64,000 nucleotides of DNA from Endozoicomonas sp. G2_1 (lineage in GTDB: Bacteria; Pseudomonadota; Gammaproteobacteria; Enterobacterales; Alteromonadaceae): NCBI RefSeq assembly GCF_017744155.1, contig NZ_JAGHQT010000009.1:62001-126000 (forward strand), read 5' to 3'. The number at the start of each line of letters is the position of its first letter. Position 1 is the first letter of the stretch. The position numbers and the translations under genes are program-made. The notes below the pieces were generated by a model. That model was not told the DNA's origin and ran no database searches. It saw nothing but the letters and a program-made list of their open reading frames with translations. This document shows, piece by piece, positions 55,735-64,000 of the stretch.

Positions 55735-56619
55735 TTATCGAGTTCTACTCGACTGCTTACAATTGTACATATCGTTGTCTGCCCGCTGTAATATCATATC
55801 GATACTGGTGTCGTAGTGATCAATTAAGGTAAAGCCAATTGAGCAAGCTAAATTAATCGGTTGATTTTGGTAGTCAAAAGGCTCCGAAAAACTGACTTTA
55901 ATCTTATCGCTAATGACTTTAGCTGTGCTAAGTGCCTGTGGCCAGTCATTACTCGACAACTCACAAAGTAAAACAAACTCATCACCACCGTAACGAGCCA
56001 ACACGTCATTCGCCCTCACCACGCCCTGTAAGCGCTCTGAGATAGTTCTTAGCGCGTGATCACCAGCGAGGTGGCCATGCTGATCATTCAACGATTTAAA
56101 ATTATCGAGATCGAGAAAAAAGGCAATGCCAATCACTGAATTATCTCGTTGAATTTTTGCCAATAATTGTCGCATCGATTCAATAAGATAACGGCGATTA
56201 AAACACTTAGTAAGTTCATCACGGGCACTAAGTTCCTCTAATTCGCGCTGTAATTCAACGAGATCCGTAATATCGTGAGCGCTAACCACTATGCCAGTAA
56301 TCTCCTGACTAGGCTCAACAATAGGTGTTAAGGTCGCGTCGATAAATCGACGGCCGAGGTTGGCACTATCAACCCAGATTCGATGATGAATCTGCTCTCC
56401 TTTTAGGCAGGACTCTAACTTGGGTTCGATTGAATTCTTGTAGACTTCCGAGCTGTGTAGCTCACTAACGTGTTTGCCAATAATTTGCTCAACTGGCAAA
56501 CCGAGTAGAGCCTGATAACCACAACTGGCATGACGATAATAGAAATCGCGATCAACGTACGACATCAAATGTTGAGTCGCTGATACCATTTGGGCACAAA
56601 TATGCTTTTGCATAACCAA
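55735..56619 (-). CDS. PAS-GGDEF diguanylate cyclase
   Basis: A 294-residue cytoplasmic protein. An N-terminal PAS domain (about residues 10-125: RDFYYRHASCGYQALLGLPVEQIIGKHVSEL) is followed by a GGDEF domain (about residues 132-290: DELTKCFNRRYLIESM, GIAFFLDLDNFKSLNDQHGHLAGDHALR and RYGGDEFVLLCEL). The full GGDEF motif suggests active synthesis of cyclic-di-GMP. There is no inhibitory-site RxxD at the usual place (VVRAND rather than RxxD). The sensed signal is unknown. Confidence 0.92.
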   Translation of the reverse strand: MVMQKHICAQMVSATQHLMSYVDRDFYYRHASCGYQALLGLPVEQIIGKHVSELHSSEVYKNSIEPKLESCLKGEQIHHRIWVDSANLGRRFIDATLTPIVEPSQEITGIVVSAHDITDLVELQRELEELSARDELTKCFNRRYLIESMRQLLAKIQRDNSVIGIAFFLDLDNFKSLNDQHGHLAGDHALRTISERLQGVVRANDVLARYGGDEFVLLCELSSNDWPQALSTAKVISDKIKVSFSEPFDYQNQPINLACSIGFTLIDHYDTSIDMILQRADNDMYNCKQSSRTR

Positions 56620-56699
56620 TTCCTTCTTGGATCACATAGCGTCAAAAACCTAGCAAGGATAGTGTTACAGCAGCAAGAACAGTGCCTGATATTGTCGGT

Positions 56700-57584
56700 T
56701 TATTTCTTATACATTTTTTGACAAATCAATCCGGTAACAATAAAGCCTAATCCCACCAAGGTCGCGCCATGTATAGCTTCACCTAGTAGAGTAGCAATAA
56801 ATATCAAGGAAAGAAATGGCGAAATAAAAATCAAATTACTCACGCTCGCAGTGTTCTCTGCTGTTCGCATGGCCATCAACCATAAAACAAAGGTTAAACC
56901 CATTTCAAAAAGGCCAACGTAGGCCGCGGCAGCAATGCCATAGGTATCAGGTAAATACCAAGCACGCTGCCAACTGGCCAAGAGAGCAATAAGCACTAAA
57001 CCAATACTGAAACAAATAAACAAACTCAATATTGGTTGGTCTTTATTTTTAGTATTGAAAATCCAATACAAGGACCACAGCAAAGTACTCAACAATGCCA
57101 AGCCAACGCCAAGAGGGCTGTCAAAGTTGAGCGCCGTAAATTGCCCTTTAGTACTTATTATTAAGGCGCCAAAATAAGCGAGGCTTAATGCCAAAATATC
57201 CGCTCGCTTCAACCGTTGTCCCAACATAGGAACTGCTAATAAGCTCAGTGTAATCGCCCAGGTATAGTTGAGCGCCTGTGCTTGTTGCGCTGGTAGTAAG
57301 TCGTAAGCTTTAAACAGTACTAAATAGTAGAGAAAGGGATTAATGCTGCCGAGCTTTAGGTATAACCATGGCTGGCTTTTAAAGGCAGGAATAACTGCAC
57401 GCAATTGCCTTTGCTTTAATAAACAAGCAAGCAAGAAAAGCCAACTAAACACTGAGCTATAAAACATTAGCTGTAGCGGTGTTAGTTGGTTTAATGCCAA
57501 CTTAAAAGCAGTTGCGACAGTCGACCATAATAAAACAGCAATAAGCGCATAGCTTATTGCTGTTTTTTGATTTTTCTCAATCAT
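56700..57584 (-). CDS. EamA-family (DMT) transporter
   Basis: A 294-residue membrane protein with two EamA repeats and about ten TM segments (MIEKNQKTAISYALIAVLLWSTVATAFKLALNQLTPLQLMFYSSVFSWLFLL, LLSTLLWSLYWIFNTKNK). A gap of 38 bp separates it from the NSS transporter gene on the same strand. It may be in the same transcript, with an amino-acid export or metabolite role; substrate unknown. Confidence 0.9.
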   Translation of the reverse strand: MIEKNQKTAISYALIAVLLWSTVATAFKLALNQLTPLQLMFYSSVFSWLFLLACLLKQRQLRAVIPAFKSQPWLYLKLGSINPFLYYLVLFKAYDLLPAQQAQALNYTWAITLSLLAVPMLGQRLKRADILALSLAYFGALIISTKGQFTALNFDSPLGVGLALLSTLLWSLYWIFNTKNKDQPILSLFICFSIGLVLIALLASWQRAWYLPDTYGIAAAAYVGLFEMGLTFVLWLMAMRTAENTASVSNLIFISPFLSLIFIATLLGEAIHGATLVGLGFIVTGLICQKMYKK

Positions 57585-57622
57585 GATTATCTTTAGGCAT
57601 TAAGCCGAATACTTCAGCGAGA

Positions 57623-59047
57623 CTACAATCCAAGTAAGTTGTAGGCAAAAAACTTTTGTGCAACTGTGTTTAAAAAGATTGCTAACAAAATAACCGGAAT
57701 AAAAGTACTCAGTGAAAGGTTAACGTACTTTTCAATCCATGAGCCTTGGTATTTGTCGTTACCCACCGCTAGCTCGGCAGAAAGATTGGCTTTGCGCCAG
57801 CGATAACTGACAAACAAACACAACAAGAAACCGTTCAGCGGTAAAATAGTGTCGTAAAAGACGTCGTAAATAATATCAAAGAACGACTTTGGCGCGCCGG
57901 CGTAGTGAACAAACTCGGTAAAGAATGGCACCATACCGAACGAAACCGTGGCGAACAAAGTCAAAATACCTGCGGTCATTAACAAAGTCGTTAGCGCTTT
58001 CTTACGGCTGTGACATTTTTCATCGACCAAGTAAGCAACAGGTACTTCGATAATCGAGACCAGTGAAGTAATCGCGGCAAAAAAGACTAAAGTAAAAAAG
58101 ACAACCGCAACCGCACTCGCACCAACGTAACCAATTGAGGTTTGTAACGCCAAGAAAATTTTCGGTAGGAAAGTGAAAATTAATGATACTGAACTATCAC
58201 TCAACTCTTGCGGGTTGACCTCAGGATTAAACGAGAAAACCGCTGGCAACATCATTAAGCCGGCAGTAAAGGCAACACCGGTATCAGTAATGGCAACCAG
58301 TTTTGCAGAACCAACAATATCAGTGCGGCGATCAATATAAGAGCCATAGGTAATCAGAATACCCATGCCGAGTGACAATGAGAAAAATGCTTGTGACAAG
58401 GCGCTATTAATTACCGACGGGTTAAGTTTATCAATGTCAGGAATTAAGAAAAAACGCAAACCGGCAAAAGCATTGTCGCGGGTTAAAACAAATGCAACCA
58501 ATAACACCAACATAACAAACAGCGCTGGCATCAGGGTTTTGGCAGCTTTTTCAATACCTTCTTTAACGCCCGATAACAAAATTACGCCAACAATTGCCAC
58601 CACTATTGCCATTGCACCAAACACGTAATAACTATTGATGAACTCACCAAAAGCGGCACCACTGGCCAAGTGATCTAAGTTACCCGTTGCCGCCATTACC
58701 ATGTAACCCATGATCCAAACGGTGATCACCATGTAAAAAACTGCAATCATAAACGGCGTTAACATGCCAAAAATACCGGCTACCGACCAAAGCTTGGAGT
58801 TGTTGCTCAGCGCATTGTATGCACCTACTGGGTTTTTAACGGTTTTACGGCCAATCGCCATTTCTGCCATCATCACAGGTAGGCATACTAAAATAACGAA
58901 TAGAGCGTACACCAATAAGAAGGCACCACCACCATTTTTGGCTGCGTTTACTGGAAAACCAACCAAGTTACCGATACCAACTGCCGAGCCAGCAGCGGCG
59001 AGAATAAAACCAAGTCGTGAACTAAAGAGTTCTCTTTCAACTGTCAT
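57623..59047 (-). CDS. Sodium-dependent NSS-family transporter
   Basis: A 474-residue sodium:neurotransmitter-symporter-family protein (MTVERELFSSRLGFILAAAGSAVGIGNLVGFPVNAAKNGGGAFLLVYALFVILVCLPVMMAE). It has about 12 TM segments with the TM1 unwound motif GSAVGIGNLVGFP. It probably imports an amino acid or a related compound with sodium. It has an AAGGA ribosome site and a 299-bp upstream region with a structured leader (see 59138-59212). An EamA exporter gene follows closely. Confidence 0.92.
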   Translation of the reverse strand: MTVERELFSSRLGFILAAAGSAVGIGNLVGFPVNAAKNGGGAFLLVYALFVILVCLPVMMAEMAIGRKTVKNPVGAYNALSNNSKLWSVAGIFGMLTPFMIAVFYMVITVWIMGYMVMAATGNLDHLASGAAFGEFINSYYVFGAMAIVVAIVGVILLSGVKEGIEKAAKTLMPALFVMLVLLVAFVLTRDNAFAGLRFFLIPDIDKLNPSVINSALSQAFFSLSLGMGILITYGSYIDRRTDIVGSAKLVAITDTGVAFTAGLMMLPAVFSFNPEVNPQELSDSSVSLIFTFLPKIFLALQTSIGYVGASAVAVVFFTLVFFAAITSLVSIIEVPVAYLVDEKCHSRKKALTTLLMTAGILTLFATVSFGMVPFFTEFVHYAGAPKSFFDIIYDVFYDTILPLNGFLLCLFVSYRWRKANLSAELAVGNDKYQGSWIEKYVNLSLSTFIPVILLAIFLNTVAQKFFAYNLLGL

Positions 59048-59137
59048 AAGTGTCCTTGATAATAATTGTTATAATTTATTGTTGTACTTTATTGTTGTGT
59101 TGGCTTACCGCTAACCGTTTTAAGTACTAACCGAGTC

Positions 59138-59212
59138 ACACATTAACCTACCCGTGTTTGGCTTGGTGCCAAAAAATTAGGACTTTCCTCCCCAAGAAAT
59201 CGATTAATGTGT
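59138..59212 (-). ncRNA. Candidate structured cis-regulatory leader RNA of the NSS transporter
   Basis: On the minus strand ACACATTAA (59212-59204) pairs perfectly with TTAATGTGT (59146-59138), enclosing about 57 bases. Inside: hairpin AGGA-AAG-TCCT (59189-59179); hairpin TTTGGC-ACCAA-GCCAAA (59173-59157) with a 6-bp stem; and CTTGG (59196-59192), which can pair with the second hairpin's loop as a pseudoknot. It lies 90 bp upstream of the ATG. I do not match it to a named riboswitch. Confidence 0.4.
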
Positions 59213-59346
59213 TTTTGCGTATTACTTTGATGCTAACAAGCTTTTAACAAACTGTCTGCTCATTTTAACATCCAGTCATTACACTGCTGTATAGTTTTGT
59301 ATGCGCTAACGCTAATATTGGTTGCTCAATAAGAACAAACAACAAA

Positions 59347-60198
59347 CTAGACTGAAGGTTTACTGTAAAGTTGACCACTCATTAGCGACAAAATATTTTC
59401 CGCTTCTTTACTGGCAAATTCAGTGGCTTCATTCAAGTCTTGCTGACTGATATTCAAACTCTGACACAGTGATTGGTCAACGCTATCGTCGTACTCGAAA
59501 ACCTCTGGGTGACTGTCAACCAACGCCAGTCGCGAGGCCAAATAAATCACCTTAACGTCTTTGTTAATTTGGTTGTCTTTAGCCTGATTAAAATGCTCAA
59601 TCGGCAAAATAATTTTGCCAGGTATCTGCCAAATTTTTAGCAGTTCAGCGGTAATATCCGCGTAGAGAAAACCGAGGTGTTGTTTTTGAAGTTGCCAAGG
59701 TAATGTTTGTTGATCGTACTGTTCACATTGTTTAGCCAATTCAGGACTCACTTTAGCCACCACTAACTCACCAAAGTTCTGCAACAAGCCCGCAACAAAC
59801 AAGCGCTCAATATCTCTAATACCTGCTTTTAACGCTAAATTTTTACTCGCTAGGCCACAAAACACACTGGTTCGCCAAAATCTTTTTAAATCGATGGCTT
59901 GATTAGAGAAGTGTTTAAAAGCGCTGGCCGCAACGTCAACCAGCATCATGTTGTACAGCGCTTGCGTACCAATAACGGTAATCGCCTTTGAAATAGTGCT
60001 GACTTCACTGCGAAAACTGTAAATTGCACTGTTGGCGATTTGCAAAAGCCTCGATGCCATTGACGGGTCTACACTAATAACATTGGCGAAGTCTTCAATG
60101 GTTGAATCTTCGCGATCCATTAGTGCTTTAACTTTGAAACAGGCATCGGGTAGAGCAAACGAGCCATTGGCTTGCAGGGCGTAATCATGAGCGAACAT
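59347..60198 (-). CDS. HDOD-domain signalling protein (second paralogue)
   Basis: A 283-residue protein homologous along its length to the HDOD protein at 47955. Shared pieces: KALMDREDSTIEDFANVISVDPSMASRLLQIANSAIYSFRSEVSTISKAITVIG and LFVAGLLQNFGELVVAKVSPEL. Like its paralogue it has a single HDOD domain and a short C-terminal tail, with no GGDEF or EAL partner. Start ATG at 60198. A stand-alone gene, likely in signalling or chemotaxis control; exact role unknown. Confidence 0.85.
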   Translation of the reverse strand: MFAHDYALQANGSFALPDACFKVKALMDREDSTIEDFANVISVDPSMASRLLQIANSAIYSFRSEVSTISKAITVIGTQALYNMMLVDVAASAFKHFSNQAIDLKRFWRTSVFCGLASKNLALKAGIRDIERLFVAGLLQNFGELVVAKVSPELAKQCEQYDQQTLPWQLQKQHLGFLYADITAELLKIWQIPGKIILPIEHFNQAKDNQINKDVKVIYLASRLALVDSHPEVFEYDDSVDQSLCQSLNISQQDLNEATEFASKEAENILSLMSGQLYSKPSV

Positions 60199-60304
60199 AG
60201 GGAAAGTCTAACTATTATTATTATTGGCCTTTGAGTCTACCTGATCGTCACAATAGTGCAAAGGGCTTGTTTCAGGCAGTAACCCGCAGAGCGATTTTCA
60301 TCAA

Positions 60305-60344
60305 CCGAGTTAAGCAGCAATATACATTTGCAAGCTTAACTCGG
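60305..60344. terminator. Long hairpin between M28 peptidase and HDOD genes
   Basis: An 11-bp perfect stem CCGAGTTAAGC / GCTTAACTCGG, with an inner GCAA / TTGC pair in the loop. It lies just after the M28 stop codon on the minus strand. The U-run is weak, so it may be a transcript end or an RNA-stabilising hairpin. Confidence 0.5.
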
Positions 60345-60359
60345 CAGAGAAAAACTCAC

Positions 60360-62042
60360 TTACTGAGCAAACGTTTTACCAAAAAAGCTGTCACTGTTCC
60401 AAGTAGGTCGTTCAGTCTGATTGGCAATTTCAATCCCTATCATCATGTTGACTTCAGCGAATTGCGCCGCAGCGTCATATTGAATTGGCAGTTCAATCTC
60501 ATCACTGTGAGAGTGATAGTGGGTCGATAAAAACTCTCTAAATACTTTACCGCCATCGATATTTGGATCTTTCGATTTAAAGCCTGTCATCAGAAATACC
60601 GCAGGTACCCCTTGTTTAACAAAGCTGTAGTGGTCGCTGCGCGTAAAAATCGCTTGTTCAGGCATAGGATCAGGGCTCAAGCTAACATCAACTTTTGCAG
60701 CCGCGCGTTCAACAATCGGCCCCAAACTCGAATGATTAGCACCAAAAGCAATAATATCTGAGAATGGATATAAAATAAGTGGCATATCCAAATTAACGTT
60801 TGCAACAATCTTACTCTGCGGCACCGTCGGGTTATTGGCATAATAACTTGACCCCAATAGACCTTTTTCTTCAGCTGTTACCACAGTAAATAAAATCGAG
60901 CGCTTTGGTTTTTCGGGTAAACCTGACAGTAATCGCGCTGTTTCCAGTAAAATAGCGACACCAGAAGCATTGTCTAATGCACCATTGTTAATTTTATCTT
61001 GATGATCGCTGTGCTCACTGACACCAATGTGATCTAAGTGGGCGGTATAAACAACATATTCGTCTTTCAACACTGGATCAGAACCAGGTAACACCGCAAC
61101 AATATTTGGGCTAGTGACTTGCTCGTGTCGACTCTTGCTTGCTAATGTCACTTTCGCCGCTAAATCAAAACCTTTGATTTTTTCATTTGCACTATCGGCG
61201 GCAAAAACTTGTTCAACGCTTTGCTCAGCACCAACAAATAAGTCAGCCGCTTTATCGTGATGAAGGTAAGCGCCTACTTTGATTTCAGGTCTTGCACCGA
61301 AAGCCTGTTGATTTTTATCTAACCAGGCATAACGAGGACCTTCTGCATATTTTGCCGACACGGCAAATGGTCTTACTTTCTCGCGCTTAGGGGTGTGAAG
61401 CGTGATGTACCCCACTGCGCCGCGCTCTGCGGCATGGCGAAGCTTTTCACTACTAGAGCCTAAATGTGCGCCCTCTTCTGATGGCAAATCATCTGGGCGG
61501 CCTGTCAAGGCAACAACCACTTTACCTTTAACATCTAAACCTTGGTAATCATCATAGCCAAAGTCTGGAGAAATAACGCCGTAGCCAACAAATACGGTAT
61601 CGGCTTTGACTTGCTCTTGTGTCGAAAGCTTAGAGCCAGACATTAAATAGTCATCTTTAAAAACCAATTCACTGGTGCCATTGGCATTTTCAACAACAAC
61701 ACTGGCCCCTTGTTGCTCTAAGTATGTTTTGCTAAAAGTAACACTTTGCTCAAAACTGCCTTGATCGCCCATAGGCGTTAAACCAAGCTGTTTAAAGTAA
61801 GACTTTACGTAGTTAGCAGAAATTTGATAACCAACACTACCGGTGTCTCTACCCAATAAAGTGTCATCAGCTAAAAACTCAATGTGCGCCTTAATGTTAT
61901 CGGCATTCACTTGCGCGGGGGCTAATTGGCCGGAGTCAGCATTTTTAGCTGCGTCTTGGCCACAAGCGCTCAACAGGATTGATAAACTCAGTGCCGAGAC
62001 CAAGCTAGTCGTTTTTGACAATAAATGTGCTTTCAATTTCAT
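60360..62042 (-). CDS. M28-family metallopeptidase lipoprotein with PA domain
   Basis: A 560-residue lipoprotein. The lipobox signal is MKLKAHLLSKTTSLVSALSLSILLSACGQ. A PA domain (about residues 130-250) precedes the M28 zinc peptidase domain. Metal ligands are visible: HLDHIG, NGALDNASGVA (Asp), AEEKGLLGS (Glu) and a C-terminal His in STHYHSHSDE. Probably an aminopeptidase acting in the periplasm or at the cell surface. Its own downstream hairpin and a divergent upstream region suggest a single-gene unit. Confidence 0.9.
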   Translation of the reverse strand: MKLKAHLLSKTTSLVSALSLSILLSACGQDAAKNADSGQLAPAQVNADNIKAHIEFLADDTLLGRDTGSVGYQISANYVKSYFKQLGLTPMGDQGSFEQSVTFSKTYLEQQGASVVVENANGTSELVFKDDYLMSGSKLSTQEQVKADTVFVGYGVISPDFGYDDYQGLDVKGKVVVALTGRPDDLPSEEGAHLGSSSEKLRHAAERGAVGYITLHTPKREKVRPFAVSAKYAEGPRYAWLDKNQQAFGARPEIKVGAYLHHDKAADLFVGAEQSVEQVFAADSANEKIKGFDLAAKVTLASKSRHEQVTSPNIVAVLPGSDPVLKDEYVVYTAHLDHIGVSEHSDHQDKINNGALDNASGVAILLETARLLSGLPEKPKRSILFTVVTAEEKGLLGSSYYANNPTVPQSKIVANVNLDMPLILYPFSDIIAFGANHSSLGPIVERAAAKVDVSLSPDPMPEQAIFTRSDHYSFVKQGVPAVFLMTGFKSKDPNIDGGKVFREFLSTHYHSHSDEIELPIQYDAAAQFAEVNMMIGIEIANQTERPTWNSDSFFGKTFAQ

Positions 62043-62180
62043 GATTATTACTTTTCTATAGAGATTTTAATCGGTTCAAAACAATCAACCGTGAACCTTA
62101 ACCGAGCCACTATAGGGAATGAAGACAATAATTACCAGACAGTTGAGCTGAACTTGCTGGCGAACGGTCGTAGAATCAAA

Positions 62181-62471
62181 TTAAATAACGGGAATTGAAC
62201 TAAAACTCGACAAATGGTGCATATCTGCCTGCTGGCTGTCAGCCAAAAGTTGACTGCCAATGGCATTCATGTCAAACAAAGGCAATTGAATAAACAATTT
62301 AACTATAACAACGGCCAAATTGAATATTGCCAAAATGGTTAGCGCAATCTGCTCGGGACTAACATTGATTGTTGTAACGGTGTGAGTGAAAGCACATAAC
62401 TCTTGAGTACTGGTGGCAAGTGCCGCCAAGCCCAGTAAAATACTCAGCATACTGTATACAATCATCGCCAC
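62181..62471 (-). CDS. Small two-TM membrane protein, hypothetical
   Basis: A 96-residue protein with hydrophobic segments at about residues 4-22 (YSMLSILLGLAALATS) and 40-62 (IALTILAIFNLAVVIVKLFI), then a polar tail rich in Gln and Ser. The GTG start at 62471 has GGGAG upstream at good spacing; an in-frame ATG two codons later is an alternative. Nothing identifies a function. Confidence 0.55.
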   Translation of the reverse strand: MAMIVYSMLSILLGLAALATSTQELCAFTHTVTTINVSPEQIALTILAIFNLAVVIVKLFIQLPLFDMNAIGSQLLADSQQADMHHLSSFSSIPVI

Positions 62472-62532
62472 AGCAACTCCCCCCTACCAGTGTGCATAAA
62501 TAAGTGTGCATAAATATAACAGTATGGTCAGC

Positions 62533-63009
62533 TTAGCGACTGTTCAAGGGCACTCCCATATCGCCTTTGACATTTTCCATCACGACATAAGTGTGAGTTT
62601 GTGAAACCGCCGGCAACTCAACAATCACGCCAAGTACTTCTCGATAGGCCGCCATATCTTTAAACCTAAGCTTTAACAAGTAGTCAAAACCGCCGGCAAC
62701 CATATGACATTCCGCGACTTCTTTAATAGTGACAACCTGTTCCCTAAACTGATTAAAGACATCGGCGGTGGTTCTGTCTAATGTCACCTGAATAAACGCC
62801 GACATGCCATAGTTGAGCAAATTGGGGTTTAGTTCAGCGCGATAACGTTCAATATAGCCTGCTTGCTCCAAGCGTTTTACCCTTTCCAAGCAAGGGCTGG
62901 GGCTTAAATTAGCTTGTTTTGCCAAGTCGACATTAGACATTCGGCCATCTTGTTGTAAAGCGTCTAAAATCAATAAATCAATTCGATCGAGTACGTTATG
63001 TTTGTCCAT
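62533..63009 (-). CDS. Lrp/AsnC-family transcriptional regulator (PutR-like)
   Basis: A 158-residue regulator starting MDKHNVLDRIDLLILDALQQDGRMSNVDLAKQANLSPSPCLERVKRLEQAGYIERYRAEL, with the Lrp helix-turn-helix and the C-terminal RAM domain (FIQVTLDR...MVAGGFDYLLKLRFKDM). The frame from 63087 adds 26 residues with no conservation. It is divergent from putA, so it is probably the proline-responsive activator (PutR) of proline dehydrogenase. This is inferred from position. Confidence 0.88.
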   Translation of the reverse strand: MDKHNVLDRIDLLILDALQQDGRMSNVDLAKQANLSPSPCLERVKRLEQAGYIERYRAELNPNLLNYGMSAFIQVTLDRTTADVFNQFREQVVTIKEVAECHMVAGGFDYLLKLRFKDMAAYREVLGVIVELPAVSQTHTYVVMENVKGDMGVPLNSR

Positions 63010-63185
63010 TTTCAGGGAACCCCAGTATTTATGTGGCGCGACGTTAATCGCAATACAATATTCTGCATTAATAAGATTTAACCACATTAATCACCGAATA
63101 TATAGCAATTAAGCCAGCAAATGCTAAGCGTTGTTCGCTAAAATGCGGCACTAATTTTATCGTTAACAACAAAAATGGGTGACCT

Positions 63186-64000
63186 ATGTTATTTGATGGC
63201 TCATTGTCGGCAACCAGTTCAATTAGACAAACGATTCGCGACCACTATCGCGCGGATGAAAATCAAGTGCTTGAGCACTTGTTACCAATCGCTGAAATCG
63301 GAGTTGACGCCAAGTCTCGTGCATGGGAATACGCTCGCCAATTGGTTGAAAATATTCGCAAAGACCAAATCGGCAAGGGCGGTATCGACGCACTACTCAA
63401 CGAGTTTTCATTGTCGACGGAAGAAGGCGTGGTCTTGATGTGCCTTGCCGAAGCATTATTGCGCGTGCCAGATAAAGCCACTGCCGATAGCTTAATTCGC
63501 GACAAGCTCGCTCATGGCGACTGGAGCTCACACATCGGTAATAGTGACTCAATTTTCGTTAACGCTTCATCTTGGGGTTTGTTACTCACGGGTAAGTTGG
63601 TCAACTACTCAGACGAAAACAAAAAACAACAATTTGGCCTGTTAAAGAAAACTGTTGGCCGCCTTGGTGAGCCAGTTATTCGCAAAGCCGTGCGCTACGC
63701 CATGAAAATTATGGGCACTCAGTTTGTTATGGGTCACACCATTGATAGCGCCGTTGAACGCGCAGTTGAAACTGAAGCCAAAGGTTACACCTATTCATAC
63801 GACATGCTCGGTGAAGGTGCTCGCACCATGGCTGATGCCGATCGCTATTTTAACAGTTACATGACCGCCATCAGCGCCATTGGTAAAGCGGCTAATGGCC
63901 GTGGTCCTCAGCGCAGCCCTGGTATTTCAATTAAGCTATCAGCCATTCATCCTAGGTATGAATTTTCACACCAAGAACGCGTTATCGATGAATTGATTCC
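63186..64000 (+). CDS. putA: Bifunctional proline dehydrogenase / P5C dehydrogenase PutA, N-terminal part
   Basis: Catalyses oxidation of proline to glutamate; only the first 271 codons are in the window. It starts MLFDGSLSATSSIRQTIRDHYRADENQVLEHLLPIAEIGVDAKSRAWEYARQLVENIRKDQIGKGGIDALLNEFSLSTEEGVVLMCLAEALLRVPDKATADSLIRDKL, the PutA arm and linker. The beginning of the PRODH barrel follows (YSYDMLGEGARTMADADRYFNSYMTAI...RSPGISIKLSAIHPRYE). The ATG at 63186 has a weak GGGTG ribosome site; an ATG at 63175 is out of frame. Divergent from the Lrp-type gene. Confidence 0.95.
   Translation, partial: MLFDGSLSATSSIRQTIRDHYRADENQVLEHLLPIAEIGVDAKSRAWEYARQLVENIRKDQIGKGGIDALLNEFSLSTEEGVVLMCLAEALLRVPDKATADSLIRDKLAHGDWSSHIGNSDSIFVNASSWGLLLTGKLVNYSDENKKQQFGLLKKTVGRLGEPVIRKAVRYAMKIMGTQFVMGHTIDSAVERAVETEAKGYTYSYDMLGEGARTMADADRYFNSYMTAISAIGKAANGRGPQRSPGISIKLSAIHPRYEFSHQERVIDELI

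Noticed and set aside
59181-59194. GGGGAGGAAAGTCC on the minus strand resembles the start of RNase P RNA
   Set aside because: The rest of the RNase P structure is absent; the leader is too short and is flanked by a coding gene start. The resemblance is local only.

Overview
The window is a contiguous piece of a chromosome from a marine-type gammaproteobacterium. The moderate-to-low GC, the conserved order lptD-surA-pdxA-rsmA-apaG-apaH, the divergent ispB / rplU-rpmA-obg block, and the DUF3581, DUF2797, DUF3530 and HDOD families all point to Alteromonadales, most likely a Colwellia/Thalassotalea-like lineage. That placement is inferred from gene content and family resemblance, not from a search. 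I found no tRNA, rRNA, CRISPR array, IS transposase or prophage. About 54 genes are supported, most of them housekeeping, transport or metabolism.

Layout. 1-948 is the end-truncated gene of a ferric-iron ABC transporter binding protein with a good Fur box upstream. 1.1-7.2 kb, all on the minus strand, holds a YcxB-like protein, a translationally coupled Rieske oxygenase/ferredoxin-reductase pair and a long lipoprotein with a beta-propeller part and two c-type heme motifs. The oxygenase pair and the lipoprotein share an operator-like palindrome. 7.6-12 kb encodes a fused alpha/beta 2-oxoacid dehydrogenase E1, glutaryl-CoA dehydrogenase and a GST. 12-21 kb has a heme-binding chemoreceptor, a long-chain-type acyl-CoA dehydrogenase behind a PsrA-like palindrome, a secreted transglutaminase-like protein, a large hybrid sensor kinase and a small membrane protein. 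21-33 kb has PhoH, Tsx and a divergent purine permease, then RapA-RluA, a Met-rich DUF3530 protein, DUF2189, an L,D-transpeptidase and DjlA.

33-50 kb is the conserved core. MurU-AmgK (peptidoglycan recycling) is divergent from lptD-surA-pdxA-rsmA-apaG-apaH (outer-membrane biogenesis, vitamin B6, ribosome maturation, nucleotide hydrolysis). Next come a chemoreceptor, folA, obg, rpmA-rplU, ispB, an HDOD protein and DUF2797. 50-64 kb is more mixed: a GIY-YIG protein, DUF3581, an exported ATP-dependent DNA ligase divergent from a lysine-rich exported protein, LysE and AzlCD amino-acid exporters, a SAM methyltransferase, a PAS-GGDEF protein, an EamA exporter, an NSS sodium symporter with a structured leader, a second HDOD protein, an M28 peptidase, and an Lrp-type regulator divergent from putA, which runs off the right edge.

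The most interesting non-coding signals are (1) a pseudoknot-capable structured leader upstream of the NSS transporter, a riboswitch candidate; (2) the shared TGTCA-N3-TGACA operator in front of the Rieske pair and the heme lipoprotein; and (3) two different MITE-like inverted-repeat elements at 22852-23013 and 30542-30805.
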